From Pseudomonas sp. (lineage in GTDB: Bacteria; Pseudomonadota; Gammaproteobacteria; Pseudomonadales; Pseudomonadaceae): a stretch of DNA of 64,000 nucleotides. Positions 1 to 9,638 of this stretch are shown here, piece by piece. Position 1 is the stretch's first letter. Each line of letters starts with the position of its first letter. The notes below the pieces were generated by a model, which was not told where the DNA came from, did no database searches, and worked only from the letters and a program-made list of their open reading frames with translations. Both the position numbers and the translations under genes were made by a program. The stretch is from NCBI RefSeq assembly GCF_017744435.1, contig NZ_JAGIBG010000009.1:1-64000 (forward strand), read 5' to 3'.

Positions 1-25
1 GCCTGATCACGCTTCAACCTGCACC

Positions 26-120
26 GGCCTCTTCGCGGGCACGCCCGCTCCCACAGGTACACCACAGGTTTCGAGTCCTGTGCTGTCCCTGTGGGAGCGG
101 GCGTGCCCGCGAAGAGGCCA
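26..120. repeat. Inverted pair of P. putida-type REP elements
   Basis: Two head-to-head copies of the P. putida REP unit (core gcgggcacgcccgctccc, with flanking ggcctcttc and cacagg) lie about 25 bp apart and could form a long hairpin. They occupy the space upstream of the amino-acid permease. The same element recurs about ten times in the window, always outside genes apart from one stop codon. Confidence 0.9.
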
Positions 121-244
121 GCACAGGAGAACATCTGCTACCCAAAAGTCGAGTCGATCTGTCGCGCCCCGATCTGGCACGAGCGTGTTAGCCTAACCGG
201 CTACCTCCGACAAGAAGACCGACCTTCCAAGGGAATGCAGCTTG

Positions 245-1672
245 ATGACGCAAACTTCTCCCAACACGCCAGATGAGCAACATCTGCAGCGCAACCTGAC
301 CAACCGCCACATCCAGCTGATCGCCATCGGCGGCGCCATCGGCACCGGCCTGTTCATGGGCTCGGGCAAGACCATCAGCCTGGCGGGGCCGTCGATCATC
401 TTCGTCTACATGATCATCGGCTTCATGCTGTTCTTCGTCATGCGCGCCATGGGCGAACTGCTGCTGTCGAACCTCAACTACAAGTCGTTCATCGACTTCT
501 CCGCCGACCTGCTCGGCCCCTGGGCTGGCTACTTCACCGGCTGGACCTACTGGTTCTGCTGGGTGGTCACCGGTATCGCCGACGTGGTCGCGATTGCCGC
601 CTACACGCAGTTCTGGTTCCCCGACCTGCCACAGTGGATACCGGCGCTCACTTGCGTAGGCCTGTTACTGTCGCTGAACCTGGTAACGGTGAAGATGTTC
701 GGTGAACTGGAGTTCTGGTTCGCCCTGATCAAGATCGTCGCCATTCTCGGCCTGGTCGCCACCGGCCTGTACATGGTCATCACCGGCTTCACTTCGCCGA
801 GCGGGCGCACCGCGCAACTGGCCAACCTGTGGAATGACGGCGGCATGTTCCCCAATGGCCTGATGGGCTTCTTCGCCGGCTTCCAGATCGCCGTGTTCGC
901 GTTTGTCGGCATCGAGCTGGTGGGCACCACCGCCGCTGAAGCGAAGAACCCCGAGCGCACCCTGCCGCGGGCGATCAACTCGATCCCGGTGCGGATCATC
1001 GTGTTCTACGTGCTGGCGCTGATCGCGATCATGGCGGTGACCCCATGGCGTGACGTGGTACCGGGCAAGAGCCCGTTCGTGGAACTGTTCGTGCTGGCCG
1101 GCCTGCCGGCAGCGGCGAGCATCATCAACTTCGTGGTGCTGACCTCGGCGGCCTCTTCGGCCAACAGCGGCGTGTTCTCCACCAGCCGCATGCTCTACGG
1201 CCTGTCCCAGGAAGGCGATGCGCCCAAGGCGTTCGAGAAACTGTCGAGCCGCTCGGTGCCGGCCAACGGCCTGTACTTCTCCTGCGCCTGCCTGCTGCTG
1301 GGCGCGGTGCTGATCTACTTGGTGCCGAACGTGATCGAGGCGTTCACCCTGGTGACCACGGTGTCGGCGGTGCTGTTCATGTTCGTCTGGACGCTGATCC
1401 TGCTGTCGTACCTGAAGTACCGCAAGCACCGCGATGCGCTGCACCAGGCGTCGACCTACAAGATGCCGGGCGGGCGCTTCATGTGCTACGTGTGCCTGGC
1501 GTTCTTCGCCTTCATCCTGGTGTTGCTGAGCCTGGAAGCGGACACCCGCTCGGCACTGGTGGTGACGCCGATCTGGTTCCTGCTGCTGGCGGTGACCTAC
1601 CAGTTCGTGCGTAGCAAACGCCATCCGCGTACGGCCGTACGCCATTCATCAAGCACCTCCGGGCACCGATGA
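245..1672 (+). CDS. cycA: D-serine/D-alanine/glycine-type amino-acid permease
   Basis: A 475-residue inner-membrane permease of the APC superfamily (AAT family). The N-terminal NLTNRHIQLIAIGGAIGTG stretch, the following MGSGKTISLAGP and the FAGFQIAVFAFVGIELVG segment are near-verbatim CycA signatures, and about twelve hydrophobic segments fill the protein. CycA imports glycine, D-alanine, D-serine and cycloserine by proton symport. The ATG at 245 is preferred over the in-frame TTG at 242; AAGGGA at 228-233 serves as ribosome-binding site. It stands alone: a REP pair lies upstream and a hairpin terminator downstream. Substrate range in this organism is inferred from family similarity. Confidence 0.93.
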   Translation: MTQTSPNTPDEQHLQRNLTNRHIQLIAIGGAIGTGLFMGSGKTISLAGPSIIFVYMIIGFMLFFVMRAMGELLLSNLNYKSFIDFSADLLGPWAGYFTGWTYWFCWVVTGIADVVAIAAYTQFWFPDLPQWIPALTCVGLLLSLNLVTVKMFGELEFWFALIKIVAILGLVATGLYMVITGFTSPSGRTAQLANLWNDGGMFPNGLMGFFAGFQIAVFAFVGIELVGTTAAEAKNPERTLPRAINSIPVRIIVFYVLALIAIMAVTPWRDVVPGKSPFVELFVLAGLPAAASIINFVVLTSAASSANSGVFSTSRMLYGLSQEGDAPKAFEKLSSRSVPANGLYFSCACLLLGAVLIYLVPNVIEAFTLVTTVSAVLFMFVWTLILLSYLKYRKHRDALHQASTYKMPGGRFMCYVCLAFFAFILVLLSLEADTRSALVVTPIWFLLLAVTYQFVRSKRHPRTAVRHSSSTSGHR

Positions 1673-1679
1673 CCTGACC

Positions 1680-1709
1680 GGGGCCTTGATCAAGCAAGGC
1701 CCCTGTTCT
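1680..1709. terminator. Rho-independent terminator between convergent genes
   Basis: A perfect 9-bp stem (GGGGCCTTG / CAAGGCCCC, 1680-1688 and 1695-1703) with a 6-nt loop, followed by TGTTCT, sits between the permease stop and the end of the opposing lipoprotein gene. The T-tract is short, so efficiency is uncertain. Confidence 0.7.
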
Positions 1710-1716
1710 ACCGCAG

Positions 1717-3153
1717 TCAGCGAAGCACTGCCAGGCTCACGAGGATGGGTGCTGTCCAGTTCGGATCGGTGTCATTGCGGGCTTCAAGGGTCAACGTACC
1801 GTTGTACCACCCCCGTGGTAGCTCGGAATTATCCAGCACACTGTAACCAATGATCAGTTTCACCGGACCACCATCAGCATCGGGGTGGCATACAACAGTG
1901 CTGTTCATGGTCGTCCGCGGGCAGTTCGACATCTGCCGCATAGCCCTCAGATTGACAGATCGAGCTACCTCATCTTCCCCCATCAGTTTGACGGTCAAGG
2001 TGGTCATGCCTGGGCCGCCATAGGTCAATGACGTCGGCCCGACTTCGCTGGAGAGTGCCACTACTCCAATTCTGGGGCGCCCTGAAACGGAAGCGACCAC
2101 CGCGCTCGTCTCTGGTTGGTTGGAGACATAGATCAGCCGCACACCGTCGAACTCAGGGCTGTAGCCGCTCAGCCGGCCGGCTTGCTCACGCCAGAGCCTG
2201 GCCATGTCGGCAGTCCGGGCATCACCGATGACCTTGCCATCGACCCGGACCTCGGGCGTTGAGTAATAGGGCCTGCTATTGCCGCAGAGGTTCGTGGTGA
2301 ATCCGCCTCCCGCGTTGTAGCCATGCTTGTAGTTATCACCCGCGTTCGGATAGCAATGACCGCCGCCAACGTTATGCCCCATCTCATGCTTGAAGGGAGA
2401 GGTCCCCTGGATCGAGTTGACACTCGAATTGCCTGGCCGATAGGCCCAGCCCGCTGCATCCCCTCCCACGGAAAACCCGACATTGATATCGTGCAAATAG
2501 TGCGAGCGCTGAGCATTCAACTCCCTCTGCCACGTTGCCAGCCCAGCCGTAGTGACCGGTATGTCATCTTCCGAGATACGGATCCCGGCAAGTCGCAGTT
2601 CGATATTAGTGACAAGTGAATTTCGCAGGCTCAGATTGACCCATTCCAACTGCCCCAATGCAAAGGCTTTCGGGTCGACCTCTCTGGCTGCCAATGCCTT
2701 GGTGGTGAAGCCCACCAGCGCATCGATGTAGTTAACTGCCTGCGATGTAGACCCGCCACCGGAGGCGCCTGATTGCTGTCGTTGCGCTATAGCGTCGTCT
2801 GGCAGAAAAGGCAGATCGATATCGGGGACGAATGTGCTCTTACCCGCAGCATCTGTCTGCAACATGCCACGCTTCGCATCGCTATCAATGAAGGCGGTAA
2901 GCGCGTTGTCGGGCCCCTTTACAACCACCATGGCCCCGGTGACACCACTTGGCCCCACCAGGTTGCCGCTCTCCACCCTGTAACCATTCAGGTCGGGGTC
3001 GAGCCGAATACGTTCAAAGCGACTGTCACCTAACACAGTGTCGTAGGCAGTGGGCGTTGTCGGCGAAGCCGCTGTGGTCGCCTGCTTGCTGTTGCAGCCA
3101 CTGGTAATCGTCGCAACCAACAATATCAGGGGTAGCACAAGCTTGTATTTCAT
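1717..3153 (-). CDS. Secreted zinc metalloprotease lipoprotein (metzincin, HExxHxxGxxH)
   Basis: A 478-residue protein with a lipoprotein-type signal peptide (hydrophobic residues 4-17, TSGC with candidate lipidated Cys20). A complete metzincin zinc site HEMGHNVGGGH lies at residues 256-266: His256, His260 and His266 would bind zinc and Glu257 would be catalytic. The region before it resembles reprolysin-like or M72-type peptidases of bacteria; the last 150 residues are probably an accessory beta-sandwich domain. A Thr at the lipobox -3 position is atypical. Base composition is visibly lower in GC and richer in A/T third positions than the flanking permease and urt genes, suggesting acquisition. 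It is a lone gene, divergent from urtA and convergent with the permease, with a weak ribosome-binding site. Its substrate is unknown. Confidence 0.8.
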   Translation of the reverse strand: MKYKLVLPLILLVATITSGCNSKQATTAASPTTPTAYDTVLGDSRFERIRLDPDLNGYRVESGNLVGPSGVTGAMVVVKGPDNALTAFIDSDAKRGMLQTDAAGKSTFVPDIDLPFLPDDAIAQRQQSGASGGGSTSQAVNYIDALVGFTTKALAAREVDPKAFALGQLEWVNLSLRNSLVTNIELRLAGIRISEDDIPVTTAGLATWQRELNAQRSHYLHDINVGFSVGGDAAGWAYRPGNSSVNSIQGTSPFKHEMGHNVGGGHCYPNAGDNYKHGYNAGGGFTTNLCGNSRPYYSTPEVRVDGKVIGDARTADMARLWREQAGRLSGYSPEFDGVRLIYVSNQPETSAVVASVSGRPRIGVVALSSEVGPTSLTYGGPGMTTLTVKLMGEDEVARSVNLRAMRQMSNCPRTTMNSTVVCHPDADGGPVKLIIGYSVLDNSELPRGWYNGTLTLEARNDTDPNWTAPILVSLAVLR

Positions 3154-3355
3154 GGCCGCAATCTCGGAAATGGACAGGACCGAGTTTTTGCAAAATCACG
3201 AGATACCGCTACTGGCAGAATTACCAGGTCCTGCGCGCCAGTGTTGGTCCCAGGCACCATTGCGAAGCACGACTGTCGCCAGCCCTACCCAGCGTGGTGC
3301 ACCGCCACACCTCAAAGTGTTTCTCCAGCACCGAAACAGCGCTTTCGCCAGCTGT

Positions 3356-3371
3356 CGGCACGGCCCTTGCT
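3356..3371 (+). promoter_or_regulatory. Sigma-54 (RpoN) promoter of the urt operon
   Basis: CGGCACGGCCCTTGCT matches the -24/-12 consensus TGGCACG-N4-TTGCW at all but one base. The GG (3357-3358) and GC (3369-3370) doublets have the required 12-bp offset. Transcription would start near 3382, about 40 nt before urtA. A GGTGCACC palindrome at 3296-3303 is only a partial NtrC-like motif. Confidence 0.82.
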
Positions 3372-3421
3372 GAGCACTTCATGCAGCTGCCAAAACAATA
3401 CCGACAACATGGAGAGAGCAC

Positions 3422-4687
3422 ATGAAGCGTCGCAGTCTGATCAAGGCCTTTACCCTCAGTGCATCGCTTGCGGCGATGGGCCTGAGCTGGAGTATCCAGG
3501 CCGCCGAGACCATCAAGGTCGGCATCCTGCATTCGCTGTCCGGGACCATGGCGATCTCCGAGACCTCGCTCAAGGACATGGCGCTGATGACCATCGACGA
3601 GATCAACGCCAAGGGCGGTGTGAACGGCAAGCTGCTCGAACCGGTGGTGGTCGACCCGGCTTCCAACTGGCCGCTGTTCGCTGAAAAGAGTCGCCAGCTG
3701 CTGACCCAGGACAAGGTCGCGGTGGTGTTCGGCTGCTGGACTTCGGTGTCGCGCAAGTCGGTATTGCCAGTGTTCGAAGAACTCAACGGCCTGCTGTTCT
3801 ACCCGGTGCAGTACGAGGGTGAAGAGATGTCGCCGAACGTGTTCTACACCGGCGCCGCGCCCAACCAGCAGGCCATTCCGGCCGTGGAATACCTGATGAG
3901 CGAGGATGGCGGCAGCGCCAAGCGCTTCTTCCTGCTAGGCACCGACTACGTCTACCCGCGCACCACCAACAAGATCCTGCGCGCCTTCCTGCACAGCAAG
4001 GGTGTGGCCGACAAGGACATCGAAGAGGTCTACACGCCGTTCGGCCACGCCGATTACCAGACCATCGTCGCCAACATCAAGAAGTTCTCCGCCGGCGGCA
4101 AGACGGCAGTCATCTCCACCGTCAACGGCGATTCCAACGTACCGTTCTACAAGGAACTGGCCAACCAGGGCCTGAAGGCCACCGACGTGCCGGTGGTGGC
4201 GTTCTCGGTGGGTGAAGAAGAGTTGCGCGGCATCGATACCAAGCCGCTGGTGGGCCACTTGGCCGCATGGAACTACTTCGAGTCGGTGGATAACCCGGTC
4301 AACCAGAAGTTCGTCGCCGACTGGAAGGCCTATGCCAAGGCCAAGGGCCTGCCGGGTGCCGACAAAGCCGTGACCAACGACCCGATGGAAGCCACCTACG
4401 TGGGCATCCACATGTGGGCCCAGGCCGCCGAGAAGGCCAAGTCCACCGACGTCGACAAGGTCCGCGAGGCGCTGGCCGGGCAGACCTTCAAGGCCCCGTC
4501 GGGCTTCACCCTGACCATGGACAAGAGCAACCACCACCTGCACAAGCCGGTGATGATCGGCGAGATCCAGGATGACGGGCAGTTCAGCGTGGTCTGGGAG
4601 ACCGAGCAGCCATTGCGGGCGCAGCCGTGGAGTCCGTTCATTCCGGGCAATGACAAGCGCCCGGACTATGCGGTGAAAGGTAACTGA
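3422..4687 (+). CDS. urtA: Urea ABC transporter, substrate-binding protein
   Basis: A 421-residue periplasmic binding protein with an N-terminal export signal (MKRR, hydrophobic core, cleavage near AETIK). The mature start KVGILHSLSGTMAISE and the later GCWTSVSRKSVLPVFE and YPVQYEGEEMSPN segments are characteristic of UrtA rather than amide- or leucine-binding relatives. It captures urea for the UrtBC permease and UrtDE ATPases. GGAG lies about 7 nt before the ATG. It is the first gene of the operon, preceded by a sigma-54 promoter; a hairpin and REP pair separate it from urtB, which may give it higher mRNA levels than the membrane components. Confidence 0.95.
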   Translation: MKRRSLIKAFTLSASLAAMGLSWSIQAAETIKVGILHSLSGTMAISETSLKDMALMTIDEINAKGGVNGKLLEPVVVDPASNWPLFAEKSRQLLTQDKVAVVFGCWTSVSRKSVLPVFEELNGLLFYPVQYEGEEMSPNVFYTGAAPNQQAIPAVEYLMSEDGGSAKRFFLLGTDYVYPRTTNKILRAFLHSKGVADKDIEEVYTPFGHADYQTIVANIKKFSAGGKTAVISTVNGDSNVPFYKELANQGLKATDVPVVAFSVGEEELRGIDTKPLVGHLAAWNYFESVDNPVNQKFVADWKAYAKAKGLPGADKAVTNDPMEATYVGIHMWAQAAEKAKSTDVDKVREALAGQTFKAPSGFTLTMDKSNHHLHKPVMIGEIQDDGQFSVVWETEQPLRAQPWSPFIPGNDKRPDYAVKGN

Positions 4688-4695
4688 GTGCACTG

Positions 4696-4712
4696 GGGCT
4701 GCTCTGCAGCCC
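4696..4712 (+). other. Hairpin after urtA
   Basis: A 7-bp stem (GGGCTGC-TCT-GCAGCCC) starts 8 nt after the urtA stop and runs into the first REP unit. No T-tract follows, so it is more likely an mRNA 3'-end stabiliser or partial attenuator than a full terminator. Confidence 0.55.
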
Positions 4713-4798
4713 ATTCGCGGGCTCGCCCGCTCCCACAGGGGCCATGCAGTGTTCAAGACCTGCACAGTACCTGTGGGAGCGGGCATGCCCGCGAAGAA
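4712..4798. repeat. Inverted REP pair inside the urt operon
   Basis: Two oppositely oriented REP units (about 4712-4738 and 4771-4798) fill the gap between urtA and urtB. Placement inside an operon directly after a binding-protein gene resembles REP elements that protect upstream mRNA from 3' decay in other bacteria. Confidence 0.88.
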
Positions 4799-4826
4799 TC
4801 CACCGCCGATTTTCAGGATTACCCGC

Positions 4827-6314
4827 ATGCTCAGACTGCTGCTCACCCTGTTCCTGCTTCTCCCCCTGGCAACCCAGGCCAGCGAGGGCGAATTCTTCCT
4901 AACCGCCAAGCCCGCCGAGCAGGCCCGACTGCTCGAGGGCTGGGCGGCACAACCCGATGCCGCGCGCCTGCCGCTGCTGGACAACCTGCGCCAGGGCCGC
5001 ATCGCCGCCGATGACACGCGCAAGGTACGTCTGAACAACCGCCTGCGCGGCCTGATCGACAACGCCCTGGCCAGCCACCAGCTGCTCAGCGACGACAACG
5101 CCACACGCCTGGCTGCCGCCCAACAACTGCAAAAAAGCGCGCAACCGGCGCAGATGGCCTTCCTCGACCGGCGCTTCGCCCTTGAAGTGGACCCCGCCGT
5201 GCACGCCGCTCTCGGCCTGGCCCTGGCCAACCTGCAACTGGGCGCCAGCGAGCCGGCCGTGCGGCTGGCGGCGGTGCGCCTGCTCGGCGAAACCGGCGAC
5301 CCGCTGGCCCGCACCCGTCTCGAAGCCCTGCTGCAACCGGGCGCGGAAAGCGACCCGGGGGTGCGCACCGCCGCCGAAACCAGCCTGGCCCAGGTCAAGC
5401 GCAAGCTGCTGGTCGGCGAACTGCTCGGCCAGGCCTTCAGCGGCCTGTCGCTGGGCTCGATCCTGCTGCTGGCCGCGCTGGGCCTGGCGATCACCTTCGG
5501 CCTGCTCGGGGTGATCAACATGGCCCACGGCGAGATGCTCATGCTCGGCGCCTACAGCACCTACATGGTCCAGGTGCTGCTGCAACGCTACGCCCCCGGG
5601 GCCATCGAGTTCTACCCGCTGATCGCCCTGCCGGTGGCCTTCGCGGTCAGCGCCGGGGTCGGCATGGCCCTGGAGCGCACGGTGATCCGCCATCTCTACG
5701 GGCGCCCGCTGGAAACGCTGCTGGCCACCTGGGGCATCAGCCTGATCCTGATCCAGGCCGTCCGCCTGCTGTTCGGCGCGCAGAACGTCGAAGTCAGCAA
5801 CCCGGCCTGGCTGTCCGGCGGCATTCAGCTGCTGCCCAACCTGGTGCTGCCGTACAACCGCCTGGTGATCATCGGCTTCGCCCTCGCCGTGGTGCTGCTC
5901 ACCTGGCTGCTGCTCAACCGCACACGGCTGGGCCTGAACGTGCGCGCCGTCACCCAGAACCGCAACATGGCCGCCTGCTGCGGTGTTTCCACCGGGCGCG
6001 TCGACATGCTCGCCTTCGGCCTCGGCTCAGGCATCGCCGGCCTGGGCGGCGTGGCCCTGAGCCAGGTCGGCAACGTCGGCCCGGACCTGGGCCAGAGCTA
6101 CATCATCGACTCGTTCCTGGTGGTGGTGCTCGGCGGTGTCGGGCAACTGGCCGGCAGCCTCTGGGCCGCGTTCGGCCTAGGGATAGCCAACAAACTGCTG
6201 GAGCCGCAGATCGGTGCGGTGCTCGGCAAGATCCTCATCCTTGCGTTGATCATTCTGTTCATCCAGAAGCGCCCGCAAGGCCTGTTCGCCCTCAAGGGAC
6301 GGGTAATCGACTGA
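4827..6314 (+). CDS. urtB: Urea ABC transporter, permease subunit UrtB
   Basis: A 495-residue inner-membrane permease of the LivH-like family. The start at 4827 gives a clean signal-like N-terminus (MLRLLLTLFLLLPLATQASE); the longer frame from 4749 would be translated from REP DNA. Residues about 25-215 form an Ala/Leu/Arg-rich helical, HEAT-like domain outside the membrane, as is usual in proteobacterial UrtB; the rest holds about eight membrane helices, including the LLGVINMAHGEMLMLGAYSTY segment common to branched-chain and urea permeases. Its stop overlaps the urtC start by one base (TGATG), implying translational coupling. Confidence 0.94.
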   Translation: MLRLLLTLFLLLPLATQASEGEFFLTAKPAEQARLLEGWAAQPDAARLPLLDNLRQGRIAADDTRKVRLNNRLRGLIDNALASHQLLSDDNATRLAAAQQLQKSAQPAQMAFLDRRFALEVDPAVHAALGLALANLQLGASEPAVRLAAVRLLGETGDPLARTRLEALLQPGAESDPGVRTAAETSLAQVKRKLLVGELLGQAFSGLSLGSILLLAALGLAITFGLLGVINMAHGEMLMLGAYSTYMVQVLLQRYAPGAIEFYPLIALPVAFAVSAGVGMALERTVIRHLYGRPLETLLATWGISLILIQAVRLLFGAQNVEVSNPAWLSGGIQLLPNLVLPYNRLVIIGFALAVVLLTWLLLNRTRLGLNVRAVTQNRNMAACCGVSTGRVDMLAFGLGSGIAGLGGVALSQVGNVGPDLGQSYIIDSFLVVVLGGVGQLAGSLWAAFGLGIANKLLEPQIGAVLGKILILALIILFIQKRPQGLFALKGRVID

Positions 6315-7389
6315 TGAACCAGCCACTGCTTGTCACCGCTACGCAAAAGGCCGGGCCACGGCTGTCGCTGGCCATCGGCGCGGTTGTCGTCCTGCTGCTG
6401 GTGGCCCTGCCGCTGCTGTCGCTACTACCGGCGGATCACGCCCTGCAGGTCTCGGCCTACACCCTCACCCTGGTCGGCAAGATCCTCTGCTACGCCATCG
6501 TCGCCCTGGCCCTGGACCTGGTCTGGGGCTATGCCGGGCTGCTGTCGCTGGGCCACGGCCTGTTCTTCGCCCTGGGCGGCTACGCCATGGGCATGTACCT
6601 CATGCGCCAGGCGGCAGGCGACGGCCTGCCCGGGTTCATGACCTTCCTGTCGTGGAACGAGCTGCCCTGGTACTGGGCCGGCACCCAGCACTTCGCCTGG
6701 GCCCTGTGCCTGGTGGTACTGGCGCCCGGGCTGCTGGCGCTGGTGTTCGGCTGGTTCGCCTTCCGCTCGCGAATCAAGGGCGTGTACTTCTCGATCATGA
6801 CCCAGGCCCTGACCTTCGCCGGCATGTTGCTGTTCTTCCGCAACGAAACGGGTTTCGGCGGCAACAACGGCTTCACCAGCTTCCGCACCCTCCTCGGCTT
6901 CGACATCGCCGCCCAGGGCACCCGCGCGGTGCTGTTTCTGCTCACCGTCGGCCTGCTGCTGGCCAGCCTGTACCTGTGCTGGCGCCTGACCCAGAGCAAG
7001 TTCGGCCGCCTGCTCACCGCCGTGCGCGATGCTGAAAACCGCCTGATGTTCTGCGGCTACGACCCGCGCGGTTTCAAACTGCTGGTGTGGGTGCTCAGCG
7101 CCGTGCTGTGCGGCCTGGCCGGTGCGCTGTACGTGCCGCAGGTAGGCATCATCAACCCCAGCGAAATGTCGCCGACCAATTCCATCGAAGCCGCCGTGTG
7201 GGTGGCCCTGGGCGGGCGTGGCACGCTGATCGGCCCGCTGCTCGGTGCCGGCCTGGTCAATGGCATGAAGAGCTGGTTCACCGTGGCCTTCCCGGAGTTC
7301 TGGCTGTTCTTCCTCGGTGCGCTGTTCATCCTCGTGACCCTGTACCTGCCCAAGGGCGTGGTCGGCCTGTTGAAGAAAAGGAGCCAGCC

Positions 7390-7393
<4 letters not shown>
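6314..7393 (+). CDS. urtC: Urea ABC transporter, permease subunit UrtC
   Basis: A 359-residue membrane protein, LivM-like, that would pair with UrtB to form the transmembrane channel. It has about nine to ten hydrophobic segments and the family segments DLVWGYAGLLSLGHGLFFALG and NGFTSFRTLLGFD. The start overlaps the urtB stop, and its own stop overlaps the urtD start (ATGA), so urtBCD are tightly coupled. Confidence 0.94.
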
Positions 7394-8247
<854 letters not shown>

Positions 8248-8266
8248 TCAATACCAAGGACAAGAC

Positions 8267-8965
8267 ATGCTGAAAATCGACACCCTGCACCAGTACTACG
8301 GCGGCAGCCACATCCTCCGGGGCCTGTCCTTCGAAGCCAAGGTCGGCGAAGTCACCTGCCTGTTGGGCCGCAATGGGGTGGGCAAGACCACCCTGCTGCG
8401 CTGCCTGATGGGCCTGGTGCCGGCCCGGGAGGGCAATATCGAGTGGGAAGGCAAACCAATCACCGCACTCAAGCCCCAGCAGCGCGTCCACGCCGGGATC
8501 GCCTACGTGCCCCAGGGCCGGGAGATTTTCCCGCGCCTGACCGTCGAGGAAAACCTGCTGATGGGCCTGTCGCGCTTCCCCGCCCGCGAGGCACGCGAAG
8601 TACCTGCGTTCATCTTCGAACTGTTCCCCGTGCTGGAGCAGATGAAGCAACGCCGTGGCGGCGACCTGTCCGGCGGCCAGCAGCAACAACTGGCCATCGG
8701 CCGCGCCCTGGCCAGCCGCCCGCGGTTGCTGATCCTCGATGAACCGACCGAAGGCATCCAGCCCTCGGTGATCAAGGAGATCGGCGCGGTGATCCGCCGC
8801 CTGGCCGAGCGTGGCGACATGGCGATCCTGCTGGTCGAGCAGTTCTACGACTTCGCCGAAGAACTGGCCGACCAGTATCTGGTCATGGCCCGTGGCGAGA
8901 TCATCCAGCGCGGCCGCGGCGAAAACATGCAAGCCGAAGGTGTGCGCGGCCTGGTAACCATTTAA
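8267..8965 (+). CDS. urtE: Urea ABC transporter, ATP-binding protein UrtE
   Basis: A 232-residue LivF-like ATPase with Walker A LLGRNGVGKTT, signature LSGGQQQQL, Walker B LLILDEPTEGIQP and switch region LVEQFYDF. The N-terminus MLKIDTLHQYYGGSHIL is typical of UrtE. The ATG at 8267 has AAGGA at 8256-8260; the longer frame from 8213 overlaps urtD and lacks such a site. It lies 19 bp after urtD. Confidence 0.94.
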   Translation: MLKIDTLHQYYGGSHILRGLSFEAKVGEVTCLLGRNGVGKTTLLRCLMGLVPAREGNIEWEGKPITALKPQQRVHAGIAYVPQGREIFPRLTVEENLLMGLSRFPAREAREVPAFIFELFPVLEQMKQRRGGDLSGGQQQQLAIGRALASRPRLLILDEPTEGIQPSVIKEIGAVIRRLAERGDMAILLVEQFYDFAEELADQYLVMARGEIIQRGRGENMQAEGVRGLVTI

Positions 8966-8996
8966 TCTGCAATCAACGACCCTGCGAGACGCTGTC

Positions 8997-9512
8997 ATGA
9001 GTTACGAAATCCGCGACGCCCTGCCTACCGACGTGCCGGGCATCCTCGACATCTACAACGACGCCGTACGCAACACCACGGCGATCTGGAACGAAACCCC
9101 GGTGGACCTGGCCAACCGCCAGGCCTGGTTCGAAGCACGGGCGCAGCAGGGCTATCCGATCCTGGTGGCCATGGATGAAACCGGTGTGCTGGGTTATGCG
9201 TCGTTCGGCGATTGGCGGCCGTTCGAAGGTTTCCGCCTGACCGTGGAACATTCGGTGTATGTGCGCGGCGACCAGCGTGGCAAGGGCCTGGGGCCGGTGC
9301 TGATGGCGGCGCTGATCGAGCGGGCGCGTGGGTGTGGCAAGCATGTGATGGTCGCGGCCATCGAGAGCGGTAATGCCGCCTCGGTGCGCCTGCATGAGCG
9401 ACTGGGCTTCGTGGTGACCGGGCAGATGCCGCAGGTGGGGGTAAAGTTCGGCCGCTGGCTGGATTTGACCTTCATGCAGCTGGTGCTGAACCCAGGTGCC
9501 GAACCAAGCTGA
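8997..9512 (+). CDS. GNAT N-acetyltransferase, phosphinothricin/methionine-sulfoximine type
   Basis: A 171-residue single-domain GNAT enzyme. IRDALPTDVPGILDIYNDAVRNTTAIWNE at the N-terminus, the acetyl-CoA loop DQRGKGLGPVLM (about residues 92-103) and SVRLHERLGFVVTGQMPQVGVKFGRWLDL are typical of the family that acetylates phosphinothricin, methionine sulfoximine and related glutamine-synthetase inhibitors. It starts 31 bp after urtE and is probably the last gene of the operon, which fits a nitrogen-metabolism context. The exact substrate cannot be read from the sequence. Confidence 0.85.
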   Translation: MSYEIRDALPTDVPGILDIYNDAVRNTTAIWNETPVDLANRQAWFEARAQQGYPILVAMDETGVLGYASFGDWRPFEGFRLTVEHSVYVRGDQRGKGLGPVLMAALIERARGCGKHVMVAAIESGNAASVRLHERLGFVVTGQMPQVGVKFGRWLDLTFMQLVLNPGAEPS

Positions 9513-9531
9513 GATTGATGTTGGCTGTGCT

Positions 9532-9625
9532 GGCCTCTTCGCGGGCTCGCCCGCTCCCACAGGGACCGCACAAGGCCTGAGAGCCGTGCAGTACCTGTGG
9601 GAGCGGGCATGCCCGCGAAGAGGCC
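9532..9625. repeat. Inverted REP pair
   Basis: Two full REP units in opposite orientation, each with ggcctcttcgcggg and gcccgctcccacagg arms, separate the acetyltransferase gene from the convergent cbpM. Confidence 0.9.
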
Positions 9626-9638
9626 AGACCTGCAAACC

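Noticed and set aside
175..192. Sigma-54-like TGGCACG upstream of cycA
   Set aside because: The downstream GC doublet is 15 bp from the GG instead of 12 and TTGC is absent, so it fails the spacing rule.
4749..4826. N-terminal extension of urtB from 4749
   Set aside because: It would translate a REP element and hide the signal-like N-terminus; the ATG at 4827 has GGA upstream at proper distance.
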